6,357 nt of DNA from Clostridia bacterium (GTDB lineage: Bacteria; Bacillota_A; Clostridia; Oscillospirales; CAG-272), in assembly GCA_017632155.1 (NCBI GenBank), contig JAGBRZ010000163.1, forward strand, positions 1 to 6,357, given 5' to 3'. Shown here piece after piece: positions 1 through 4,102 of the stretch; position 1 is the first letter of the stretch, and the number at the start of each line of letters is the position of its first letter. Made by a program: the position numbers and the translations under genes. Under the pieces are notes generated by a model. That model did not search any database. It saw nothing but the letters and a program-made list of their open reading frames with translations, and was not told the DNA's origin.

Positions 1-551
1 AAATTCCCGCCTCGTTGAGCGAAATCTCCTTTTCCAGTGGCCCGATCATTGAGGCAATCATGCAACAACACTATGACACGGAAAAAGGAGCATGGTCGTC
101 TCTTGCGGTGAAGGATGGCTTCCGCTATGCCGAACGGGTGTTCCCTCTTTCCGCAAAACAACTCAAAGAAATCCGTGTTACGCAGGGAAATCCCAATTAT
201 TGGGATGAAAACGGCATACTGTTTGCTTCGCAGCATTTGAACGGCTATATCGGTACACGCACCTACCCGACTCATCAGCTTATCAAGCTCCCATCGCAAC
301 ACATGGGAAATGGGGACGGTACATATCGTATTCCCGATGGCACTGATTATATCCACTCGACAGCCATCTATCAATGCGCCAATCTCCACACGGTATATAT
401 CCCCGACAGTGTCACACTCATAGCCCCTGCTGCCATCATTGCCACAGCTGAAAATCCGCTTACGCTAATCTGTACGGCTGGTAGCGCCGCCGAGGATTAT
501 GTGAGGCAGTTTGGAAGCAAATATCACCTGATCCTTCAATTTGCAGAATAA
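1..551 (+). CDS. Leucine-rich-repeat (BspA/LRR_5-like) protein, C-terminal fragment
   Basis: The frame is open from the left edge (codons begin at base 3) and stops at 549-551, so the true start lies outside; the TTG at 15 is only an internal leucine codon. About 183 residues are visible. The second half carries a motif typical of BspA-type LRR_5 repeats: IPDGTDYIHSTAIYQCANL followed by a VYIPDSVTLIAPAAI stretch, then the common C-terminal pattern of these proteins (LICTAGSAAEDYVRQFG). LRR_5 proteins are usually secreted or surface proteins with binding roles, and their ligand cannot be told from sequence. The first half (about residues 1-95) has no repeat that I recognise. No membrane anchor or sorting signal is seen at the C terminus. 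There is no obvious operon link with the next gene, which starts 160 bp downstream behind its own candidate promoter. Confidence 0.75.
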   Translation, partial: IPASLSEISFSSGPIIEAIMQQHYDTEKGAWSSLAVKDGFRYAERVFPLSAKQLKEIRVTQGNPNYWDENGILFASQHLNGYIGTRTYPTHQLIKLPSQHMGNGDGTYRIPDGTDYIHSTAIYQCANLHTVYIPDSVTLIAPAAIIATAENPLTLICTAGSAAEDYVRQFGSKYHLILQFAE

Positions 552-553
552 GT

Positions 554-599
554 CTAATGTTGCACGCCAAGTTTCGAAGGCCTTAGTGGTCTACATTAG
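554..599 (+). repeat. Inverted repeat just after the LRR gene
   Basis: CTAATGT (554-560) and ACATTAG (593-599) are perfect 7-bp inverted arms, 3 bp after the LRR stop codon. The 32 bases between them contain only weak further pairing. No U-tract follows, so it is not a standard intrinsic terminator. It could be a processing or Rho-related 3' hairpin, or a chance repeat. Confidence 0.35.
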
Positions 600-606
600 T
601 AGTTGG

Positions 607-635
607 TTGAAAAAGTAAAAGTCATCGCCTAAAAA
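607..635 (+). promoter_or_regulatory. Candidate promoter of the response regulator gene
   Basis: TTGAAA (607-612, 5 of 6 matches to TTGACA) and TAAAAA (630-635, 4 of 6 to TATAAT) are separated by 17 bp. Transcription would begin near 642, just before the 653-682 hairpin. It is the best sigma-A-like pair in the LRR/regulator gap, but the -10 box is weak. Confidence 0.4.
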
Positions 636-652
636 TTCTCACAATTCAAAAG

Positions 653-682
653 ATCCTCGCCCGATGATTTTCGGGCGAGGAT
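653..682 (+). repeat. Perfect 12-bp hairpin in the leader of the response regulator gene
   Basis: ATCCTCGCCCGA (653-664) is the exact reverse complement of TCGGGCGAGGAT (671-682), with a 6-base loop. The bases after it (AAATGTC) are not a U-tract, so on the + strand it is not a classical terminator. On the minus strand it would be followed by CTTTTGAATT, but no minus-strand gene needs one. It lies 28 bp before the regulator ATG, so it may be a leader RNA structure or an operator. The 3' arm holds a GCGAGG that could serve as a ribosome site for the tiny ORF at 685. Confidence 0.6.
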
Positions 683-710
683 AAATGTCAAAGAGAGACA
701 AAAACACAAC

Positions 711-1409
711 ATGAACAAAAACATACTTATTATCAATAAAGACAACGCGTCTGCATCCGAAATTCGCCACTGTTTGACCGGGCCGGAAACCAATGTTTTC
801 TGTGCCGAGAATATGAACGATGCCCTGTCCTACATGATAAATACGGATTTTTGTTTGATCATTCTTGATGCAGATATCTCCGCCGAGGATGATCACCGTC
901 TTTTGAAAATGATTCGAAAGAGCAAGACATCTCCTATCTTGGTTTTGTCCTCCGAGGAATCTCACGAAGGCCGTATCCATGCGTTTCAAGCTGGTGCACA
1001 TGCGTATATGGGGCATCCGTATACGTTAGAAGAATGTTTGGCGCAAGCACATACGCTTATGCAGCTTTACTTGGATTTGAACCCTAAGGAACATCGCTGT
1101 TATACACTGGCAATCGGGAATGATTTGATAATAGATCCCTCCACGAGACAGGTCTTTTTGAAAGGAAACGAATTGAACTTTACCCGAAAAGAATTCGATT
1201 TACTGTTCTGTTTGGCAAGCAATCCGGGGAAAGTATTCAGTCGCGAACAATTATATGATCATGTATGGGATGAATTATCGGCACATAATGTCGACGAGGT
1301 AGTGAAGCATCATATCAAAGCTTTGCGCAAAAAGCTCACTCATTCCGATTCCGAATACATCAAAAATGTTTGGGGAGTCGGATACAGATTCGATCACGAT
1401 TTGAAATAA
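711..1409 (+). CDS. OmpR/PhoB-family response regulator with atypical receiver domain
   Basis: A 232-aa protein with the standard two-domain layout: a receiver (about residues 4-115) and a winged-helix DNA-binding domain (about 130-230; RKEFDLLFCLASNPGKVFSR and the terminal VWGVGYRF are typical Trans_reg_C motifs). It should bind DNA as a transcription regulator. The receiver is degenerate. The phospho-acceptor Asp53 (IILDAD) and Ser80 are present, but the paired acidic residues expected after the first strand (DD or ED) are Asn9-Lys10, and the conserved Lys of the TKP motif is His102 (YMGHPY). Phosphorylation by a kinase is therefore doubtful, and no histidine kinase gene lies next to it. 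The start is ATG 711 with only a weak GA-rich ribosome site. A 9-codon ORF (685-714) overlaps this start as ATGA. The stop codon is inside the gene's terminator, so it is likely monocistronic. Confidence 0.92.
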   Translation: MNKNILIINKDNASASEIRHCLTGPETNVFCAENMNDALSYMINTDFCLIILDADISAEDDHRLLKMIRKSKTSPILVLSSEESHEGRIHAFQAGAHAYMGHPYTLEECLAQAHTLMQLYLDLNPKEHRCYTLAIGNDLIIDPSTRQVFLKGNELNFTRKEFDLLFCLASNPGKVFSREQLYDHVWDELSAHNVDEVVKHHIKALRKKLTHSDSEYIKNVWGVGYRFDHDLK

Positions 1410-1439
1410 GGAGGCAATTGATTTTGCCTCTTATTTTTT
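1404..1439 (+). terminator. Intrinsic terminator of the response regulator gene
   Basis: GAGGCAA (1411-1417) pairs with TTGCCTC (1424-1430). With G1410 bulged, the A/T-rich outer part extends the stem to 1404-1409 / 1431-1436. Six T's (1434-1439) follow. The TAA stop of the regulator (1407-1409) is part of the stem, a compact gene end. Confidence 0.8.
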
Positions 1440-1484
1440 GAAAAACTCCCGAAAAACTCCCGATTTCTACCCCTATTTCCTCCC
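1440..1484 (+). promoter_or_regulatory. Array of 11-bp direct repeats, candidate regulator operator
   Basis: GAAAAACTCCC occurs twice head-to-tail without a gap (1440-1450, 1451-1461). It is followed by a degenerate unit GATTTCTACCC (1462-1472) and a weaker 12-base unit CTATTTCCTCCC (1473-1484). Every unit ends in CCC, so CCC recurs with an 11-12 bp period. The array runs from the terminator of the response regulator to 10 bp before a TATAAT box. PhoB/OmpR-family regulators bind tandem direct repeats spaced about 11 bp, and activators of this type replace a poor -35 box. The neighbouring regulator is the natural candidate binder; that link is inference. Confidence 0.6.
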
Positions 1485-1494
1485 TTCTTCATGA

Positions 1495-1500
1495 TATAAT
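1495..1500 (+). promoter_or_regulatory. Consensus -10 box (TATAAT) for the KTR gene
   Basis: A perfect TATAAT lies at 1495-1500. At the usual 17-bp spacing the -35 position (1472-1477, CCTATT) has no resemblance to TTGACA, which suggests dependence on an activator bound to the 11-bp repeats. The leader to the KTR start codon would be about 70 nt. Confidence 0.6.
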
Positions 1501-1534
1501 TGCCACACAAAAGAAAAAGATATTGCAAATGCCA

Positions 1535-1548
1535 GACGCCGGACGCCG
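1535..1548 (+). repeat. Tandem 7-bp repeat in the KTR leader
   Basis: GACGCCG is repeated twice without a gap (1535-1541, 1542-1548) in the untranslated leader. Just after it CGTG (1547-1550) can pair with CACG (1562-1565), placing a small hairpin against the ribosome site. It could modulate translation or be incidental. Confidence 0.3.
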
Positions 1549-1574
1549 TGCTTTGCTATATCACGAGGTGTACT

Positions 1575-1748
1575 ATGAGTGAAAAAGAATGTAAGTCCTT
1601 ATGGATTCGTTGTCCGATATGTGGCAATAAAACAAGAACAAAGGTTTACCGGGACACAGTTCTTGTAAATTTCCCGTTATATTGTTATGAATGCAAGCAA
1701 GAAACAAAAATTGACGTGATTCAACTAAAAATGGTACTGAGCAACTGA
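1575..1748 (+). CDS. Cysteine-rich KTR-type small zinc-ribbon protein
   Basis: A 57-aa protein with two CxxC pairs, Cys13/Cys16 (CPICGNKT) and Cys37/Cys40 (CYEC), spaced as in a zinc ribbon. The GNKTRTKV segment and the NFPLYCYECKQET segment match the 'cysteine-rich KTR' family (Pfam Cys_rich_KTR), which is common in Clostridia, often on mobile or accessory islands, and has no established function. I chose ATG 1575 because AGGTG (1566-1570) sits just before it and the family normally starts this way; the frame is open back to 1500, but that part overlaps the TATAAT box and is Lys/Arg/Cys junk. It is preceded by the 11-bp repeat array and promoter and followed at once by a strong terminator, so it is a single-gene unit. 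Nucleic-acid binding is possible but not shown. Confidence 0.85.
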   Translation: MSEKECKSLWIRCPICGNKTRTKVYRDTVLVNFPLYCYECKQETKIDVIQLKMVLSN

Positions 1749-1767
1749 GTCCGACGCTATAAGCGCA

Positions 1768-1816
1768 GAGCCGGCTTTTCCATTCCTGTGGAAAAGCCGG
1801 CTCATTTTTATTTTAT
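1768..1816 (+). terminator. Strong intrinsic terminator between the convergent KTR and XRE genes
   Basis: GAGCCGGCTTTTCCA (1768-1782) is an exact 15-bp inverted repeat of 1789-1803, with a 6-base loop (1783-1788), followed by a T-rich tract (1805-1814). It ends KTR transcription. On the minus strand the same hairpin lies 4 bp past the XRE stop but is not followed by T's, so it would work mainly in the + direction. Confidence 0.88.
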
Positions 1817-2158
1817 GAGAGTTGCGTTTGGATTGCGAAGCGCTGCAAGAATGGATTCCAAAATCGGAATGATAGCATTCGCTTCTTCTTCGGTGCATTC
1901 TTCGATCAGAATACGAAGCTGATTGAGAGAAGGAGAATTTCTATGTACTTCGGGATAGAATATTTCCATCGGATCCATTTTCAACGTTCTGATCAACGGA
2001 TATAATACTTCGAGTTTGGGATTTCCCTTGTTGTTCTCAATATTTAATACAGTACGGTTATCAATATTCGCTTTCTCTGCCACCTGTGCTTGGGTTAAAG
2101 TTGTTTTAGAACGGGCCTGCTTTACGGCATCTCCCAAGTATTTTGAATATTCGGACAT
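1808..2158 (-). CDS. XRE-family helix-turn-helix transcriptional regulator
   Basis: A 116-aa protein on the minus strand. Residues about 8-67 form a Cro/CI-type helix-turn-helix domain: TLTQAQVAEKANIDNRTVLN supplies the two DNA-contact helices, and the following NIENNKGNPKLEVLYPLIRT is typical of this family. The C-terminal part (about 75-116; QLRILIEECTEEEANAIIPI) looks like a short helical oligomerisation tail and is common in regulators carried by clostridial elements. ATG 2158 is preferred over the in-frame GTG 2161, because AGGGGGTG (complement of 2166-2173) is 7 nt from the ATG. It likely represses its own gene and the rightward promoter from the 14-bp palindromes at 2177, 2230 and 2356; the closest palindrome is 19 bp upstream of the start. 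Binding to those sites is inferred from position and symmetry. Confidence 0.9.
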   Translation of the reverse strand: MSEYSKYLGDAVKQARSKTTLTQAQVAEKANIDNRTVLNIENNKGNPKLEVLYPLIRTLKMDPMEIFYPEVHRNSPSLNQLRILIEECTEEEANAIIPILESILAALRNPNATLIK

Positions 2159-2176
2159 CACAATTCACCCCCTGTA

Positions 2177-2190
2177 TATTTTACAATACA
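2177..2190. promoter_or_regulatory. Operator-like palindrome, site 1
   Basis: TATTTTACAATACA matches the consensus TGTATTGCAATACA, derived from the three sites here, at 11 of 14 positions; the right half is nearly intact. A wider imperfect palindrome TGTAT(2173)...ATACA(2190) also covers it. It falls where the -10 region of the XRE gene would lie (minus-strand TATTGT), consistent with autorepression. Confidence 0.5.
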
Positions 2191-2229
2191 CCATCAAATA
2201 CGAAAATGAACCTCGTTTTATTTCTTTTG

Positions 2230-2243
2230 TGCATTGCAATACA
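2230..2243. promoter_or_regulatory. Operator-like palindrome, site 2
   Basis: TGCATTGCAATACA matches the consensus at 13 of 14 positions. It contains the perfect 8-bp palindrome ATTGCAAT, and a single base pair (C2232/A2241) breaks full 14-bp symmetry. It lies in the XRE upstream region, 53 bp from site 1. Confidence 0.55.
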
Positions 2244-2270
2244 TACGGTTATGGAGGAAAGTGCATTCGC

Positions 2271-2354
2271 ATGAGCAAAAATATTTCAAACGGCTTTAAA
2301 TTGACATTAATAATGAATTTTGTGCGTATGTATGGGGGAACTACGCCCGGTTAA
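2271..2354 (+). CDS. Possible 27-aa small ORF between operator sites
   Basis: ATG 2271 to TAA 2354 encodes 27 residues (MSKNISNGFKLTLIMNFVRM, then YGGTTPG). GGAGGAAA (2253-2260) lies upstream, but the 10-nt gap after it makes the spacing long. Two other tiny frames (ATG 2251, GTG 2261) could also use that site. The ORF is bracketed by palindromes 2 and 3. I recognise no family, and there is no clear signal peptide. It may be a real short peptide of the XRE regulon or chance. Confidence 0.25.
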   Translation: MSKNISNGFKLTLIMNFVRMYGGTTPG

Positions 2355-2355
2355 G

Positions 2356-2369
2356 TGTACTGCGATACA
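2356..2369. promoter_or_regulatory. Operator-like palindrome, site 3
   Basis: TGTACTGCGATACA matches the consensus at 12 of 14 positions, and the flanks extend it to GTGTA(6 nt)TACAC (2355-2370). It overlaps the -35 position of the candidate rightward promoter (-10 TATACT at 2387), so a bound repressor would block transcription towards the sigma gene. Confidence 0.5.
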
Positions 2370-2392
2370 CCTCACAAAATGAAAAATATACT
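2364..2392 (+). promoter_or_regulatory. Candidate promoter for the sigma-factor gene
   Basis: TATACT (2387-2392, 5 of 6 to TATAAT) is preceded at 17 bp by GATACA (2364-2369, 3 of 6 to TTGACA), and the weak -35 lies inside palindrome 3. A start near 2399 would give a leader of about 135 nt that holds a weak terminator-like hairpin and the hairpin over the ribosome site. Confidence 0.35.
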
Positions 2393-2402
2393 TACGCCTG
2401 CT

Positions 2403-2429
2403 TGCGTTTTGCAAACAGACGCATTTTTT
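2403..2429 (+). terminator. Weak terminator-like hairpin in the sigma-gene leader
   Basis: TGCGT (2403-2407) pairs with ACGCA (2419-2423) around an 11-base loop, directly followed by six T's (2424-2429). A competing pairing (TTGC/GCAA plus CTG/CAG, 2398-2418) shares the same bases. The stem is short. It could be an attenuator for the sigma gene or a weak end for upstream transcripts. Confidence 0.35.
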
Positions 2430-2473
2430 ATTATAGCACAAAAACATTAAGAAACTGTTGTTCTGCTCGTGCG

Positions 2474-2526
2474 CCTCCTGCTCGAATTTTGAAAAATTAC
2501 CCACTTTCAAAATTCAAATCAGGAGG
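2474..2526 (+). promoter_or_regulatory. RNA hairpin that sequesters the sigma-gene ribosome site
   Basis: CCTCCTG (2474-2480) is the exact complement of CAGGAGG (2520-2526), the Shine-Dalgarno site of the sigma gene. Nested inside, GAATTTTGAAA (2484-2494) pairs perfectly with TTTCAAAATTC (2505-2515) around a 10-base loop. The two stems (7 + 11 bp) are separated only by a small 3/4-nt internal loop. When folded, the ribosome site is fully base-paired, so translation should depend on melting, a trans factor, or a ribosome arriving from upstream. The pairing is seen; the regulatory role is inferred. Confidence 0.6.
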
Positions 2527-2534
2527 AATCAGGC

Positions 2535-3044
2535 ATGAAATATGCACCCAAAAAAGTTTTTCTATTAGAGAACAACGAATACACAGAGATTACATATGAG
2601 GAACTCTGCCACAGAGAAACGACCGACAAATCCTATGAGAACAAGCGCTTTCTCCCTTTGCACGGAATGCTCATGGAGGTCACCGAGGACGTTTACGCTG
2701 ACTTTTATCGTGATAAGCGTCGTCAGCAGTACATAACCGCAAGAGCAATTGCAAACGGCGACGTGTCCTACGATGTGCTGAACACCGACGAGTTCAACGG
2801 CGAGGACACTCTCGTCGATCCCGATGAGAACGTAGCCGAGCAGGTTGCTCAGAAGATGCTGATCGAGAAGCTCCACCGTGTTCTCACTCTGCTGTCGGAG
2901 GACGAGCAGCTCCTCATCCACCGCCACTATTTCGAGGACATTCCCGAAACCGAGCTGGCAGAGATTTACGGGATCACACAGCAAGGAATCAGCAAGCGGA
3001 TCAAGAAGATTCGTGAGAAGCTAAAAAATCTTTTGGAAAATTAA
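2535..3044 (+). CDS. Sigma-70-like RNA polymerase sigma factor of mobile-element type
   Basis: A 169-aa protein. The C-terminal part (about residues 113-165) is a sigma region 4 helix-turn-helix: LLSEDEQLLIHRHYFEDIPE followed by ETELAEIYGITQQGISKRIK, then a basic KIREKLKNLLEN end. The N-terminal part (EYTEITYEELCHRE, then KRFLPLHGMLMEVTEDVYAD) is the pattern I know from short sigma-like proteins of Firmicute conjugative elements of the Tn1549 kind; a canonical -10-binding region 2 is not obvious, so it may act as an accessory sigma or a region-4 regulator. ATG 2535 is set by AGGAGG (2521-2526) with 8-nt spacing, but that site is buried in a strong hairpin. Its own terminator follows. It may drive the element's transfer or recombination genes; its target promoters cannot be read from this window. 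Confidence 0.85.
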   Translation: MKYAPKKVFLLENNEYTEITYEELCHRETTDKSYENKRFLPLHGMLMEVTEDVYADFYRDKRRQQYITARAIANGDVSYDVLNTDEFNGEDTLVDPDENVAEQVAQKMLIEKLHRVLTLLSEDEQLLIHRHYFEDIPETELAEIYGITQQGISKRIKKIREKLKNLLEN

Positions 3045-3061
3045 AAATTTTTAGTTGTAGG

Positions 3062-3110
3062 CCCCCTTACTTTTTGCCATGAAAAGTGAGGGGGTCATTT
3101 CTGTTTTCCC
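3062..3110 (+). terminator. Intrinsic terminator of the sigma-factor gene
   Basis: CCCCCTTACTTTT (3062-3074) pairs with AAAAGTGAGGGGG (3082-3094), 13 bp with one G-U pair and a 7-base loop. A T-rich tract (3095-3107) follows. It separates the sigma mRNA from the non-coding stretch downstream. Confidence 0.8.
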
Positions 3111-3124
3111 CTTTGATCCTTGAA

Positions 3125-3536
3125 AACTGAATATCTGCACACCTTTTACTTTCCCTCTGCTGTTCCGAGAGGAACGAGCCACATGAACAGAACACAGAGA
3201 CTTCGTCTCAGCAAGACACACATTGTCCGTTGCCGAGGTCTTCAGGATTCAGACGGTACGGCGCACACCGTAACGAAGGCCACGACAGGCAGAGGCACTA
3301 ATGATACTTGCGTTCAGTCACAGGTCGAGCGTTGAAGCGATAACAGAGTCGTGAGCCGTCGCAACCGATGAGAGCGCCTGCGTGAGATCCACGCGGAGGT
3401 GGGATTCCTATGAGGTCTAATGCATGACCGGAAGGTGCGTACCCTTTGTTCGGGGATGTTGAGGACAAATACGAACAGAAAAGAAACGATTGATACCAAG
3501 GCGGTCGTCTGCAAATTGCAAACGACCGCCTTTTTT
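3125..3536 (+). ncRNA. Candidate structured RNA (unassigned) between sigma factor and MazF
   Basis: About 410 bases lack a convincing protein gene but are dense in hairpins. GTTCC/GGAAC closes a GAGA tetraloop (3162-3175). GAGAC/GTCTC forms a 3-base-loop hairpin (3197-3209). One long nested element spans 3221-3303: CATT/AATG, TGCC 3231/GGCA 3288, GGTCTTC 3237/GAAGGCC 3275 with one G-U, and ACGGT 3253/ACCGT 3267. GCGA 3337/TCGC 3359, GCGTG 3380/CACGC 3390 and GGTC 3414/GACC 3426 follow. CTGTTC (3160-3165) can pair with GAACAG at either 3185 or 3473, hinting at long-range alternatives. The 3' end is a perfect intrinsic terminator, which fixes the strand as plus. No clear sigma-A promoter is seen, so the 5' end is approximate. 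I do not recognise an Rfam family. It may be a free RNA of the element or a leader controlling mazF by read-through. Confidence 0.6.
3498..3536 (+). terminator. Intrinsic terminator ending the candidate RNA, directly before mazF
   Basis: AAGGCGGTCGT (3498-3508) pairs perfectly with ACGACCGCCTT (3522-3532), with six T's at 3531-3536. The loop itself contains TGCAA/TTGCA. The U-tract ends only 7 bp before the mazF Shine-Dalgarno site, so mazF must be read by terminator read-through or from a promoter inside the RNA region. Confidence 0.88.
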
Positions 3537-3557
3537 ACAGAATGGAGGAAACAGAAT

Positions 3558-3929
3558 ATGAAACATACAAACCAAATCAAAAGAGGCGAAATCTATTACG
3601 CCGATCTAAACCCCGTGATCGGGAGCGAACAGGGCGGCCGCCGTCCCGTGCTTATTTTGCAAAACGATACCGGAAACAAACACAGTCCCACCACCATTGT
3701 GGCGGCAATCACAAGTCGTTGTGGAAAAAGCAATCTTCCCGTCGATGTAACAATCACATCCGACTGTCTTCCGTTGCCTTCTGCTGTGCTTCTCGGTCAG
3801 ATCAGGACGATAGATAAAACCCGTCTTAAAGATTATGTCGGCAAGCTCGATAGAAAGGAAATGGTCGAGGTCGACCAAGGAATCGTCAGCAGCTTCGGAA
3901 TCAAGTATTTGGAGGATCTGCTGAAATGA
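3558..3929 (+). CDS. mazF: MazF/PemK-family endoribonuclease toxin
   Basis: A 123-aa protein of normal family length. It follows the MazF pattern closely: KRGEIYYADLNPVIGSEQGG, then RRPVLILQND, HSPTTIVAAITS, LPLPSAVLLGQIRTIDK and a C-terminal acidic helix. The catalytic residues of B. subtilis MazF (Arg25, Thr48) correspond to Arg29 and Thr52 here, so sequence-specific mRNA cleavage is expected. ATG 3558 has GGAGG (3544-3548) upstream; the frame is open back to 3420, but that part crosses the terminator and is not protein-like. No MazE-type antitoxin gene is found before it, the usual place; the space is filled by the structured RNA. The stop overlaps the next ORF by ATGA, so that 50-aa product is made together with it. 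MazF-like genes without MazE do occur next to serine recombinases in clostridial elements, where their role is unclear. Confidence 0.92.
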   Translation: MKHTNQIKRGEIYYADLNPVIGSEQGGRRPVLILQNDTGNKHSPTTIVAAITSRCGKSNLPVDVTITSDCLPLPSAVLLGQIRTIDKTRLKDYVGKLDRKEMVEVDQGIVSSFGIKYLEDLLK

Positions 3930-4078
3930 AAAACCAAGATACCAATAACACATCCTTTTGCTACAGCGTTAATTTACTCCGAATGCTCCTCGATATGAAG
4001 CTGATCACCAAGGAGGAATACGATAAAATCATAGAAATATCCGCCACTCACTACGGCACAGAAAAAATTTGTGTCTGA
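3926..4078 (+). CDS. Small SHOCT-like protein translated with MazF
   Basis: A 50-aa ORF whose ATG overlaps the mazF stop (ATGA, 3926-3929), with GGAGG at 3911-3915 inside mazF. The segment LLRMLLDMKLITKEEYDKII has the spacing of a SHOCT domain (a leading hydrophobic helix, a short turn with I-T, then EEY/F and a second helix). Similar short SHOCT-like ORFs often precede the serine recombinase in clostridial elements, from my memory of such loci. The function is unknown. The tight coupling to MazF allows an antitoxin or partner role, but SHOCT proteins are not established antitoxins, so this is only a hypothesis. The remaining residues (N-terminal MKNQDTNNTSFCYSV and tail THYGTEKICV) show no motif. 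Confidence 0.75.
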   Translation: MKNQDTNNTSFCYSVNLLRMLLDMKLITKEEYDKIIEISATHYGTEKICV

Positions 4079-4102
4079 ACTGATAACTCTGCGAAAAAAT
4101 GC

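Noticed and set aside
653..682. Intrinsic terminator for the LRR gene
   Set aside because: The stem is perfect but is followed by AAATGTC rather than a U-tract on the + strand and lies about 100 bp past the gene; kept as a leader hairpin instead.
639..1016. 125-codon minus-strand frame opposite the response regulator
   Set aside because: It is a shadow of a clearly recognisable response regulator gene.
1500..1574. N-terminal extension of the KTR protein to TTG 1500
   Set aside because: It overlaps the -10 box, lacks a ribosome site, and makes a Lys/Arg/Cys-rich stretch unlike the family.
2016..2270. Upstream part of the 2016-2354 + strand frame
   Set aside because: It is antisense to the XRE gene and has no ribosome site; only the last 27 codons (2271-2354) were considered as a possible ORF.
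2402..2599. 65-codon + strand frame and opposing minus-strand frame (2307-2510)
   Set aside because: They overlap the leader structures and the sigma gene start, have no ribosome site and no family resemblance.
3120..3335. 71-codon frame (TTG start, internal ATG 3183) over the structured RNA
   Set aside because: The only ribosome-site-like bases (GAGGAA) are inside the GTTCC/GGAAC hairpin, the product is basic and low in hydrophobic residues with no motif, and the base-paired helices explain the region better.
3511..3522. Fourth XRE operator (TTGCAA in the terminator loop)
   Set aside because: Only the 6-bp core is shared, and it is accounted for by the terminator hairpin; the flanks do not match the consensus.
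3125..3536. Group II intron or its remnant
   Set aside because: No GTGYG start, no recognisable domain V-like hairpin with AGC/GTT near the 3' end, and no reverse transcriptase frame; the 3' end is a plain terminator instead.
3420..3557. N-terminal extension of MazF to 3420
   Set aside because: It crosses the intrinsic terminator (3498-3536) and has no ribosome site, and the MazF family starts close to KRGEIYYADL.
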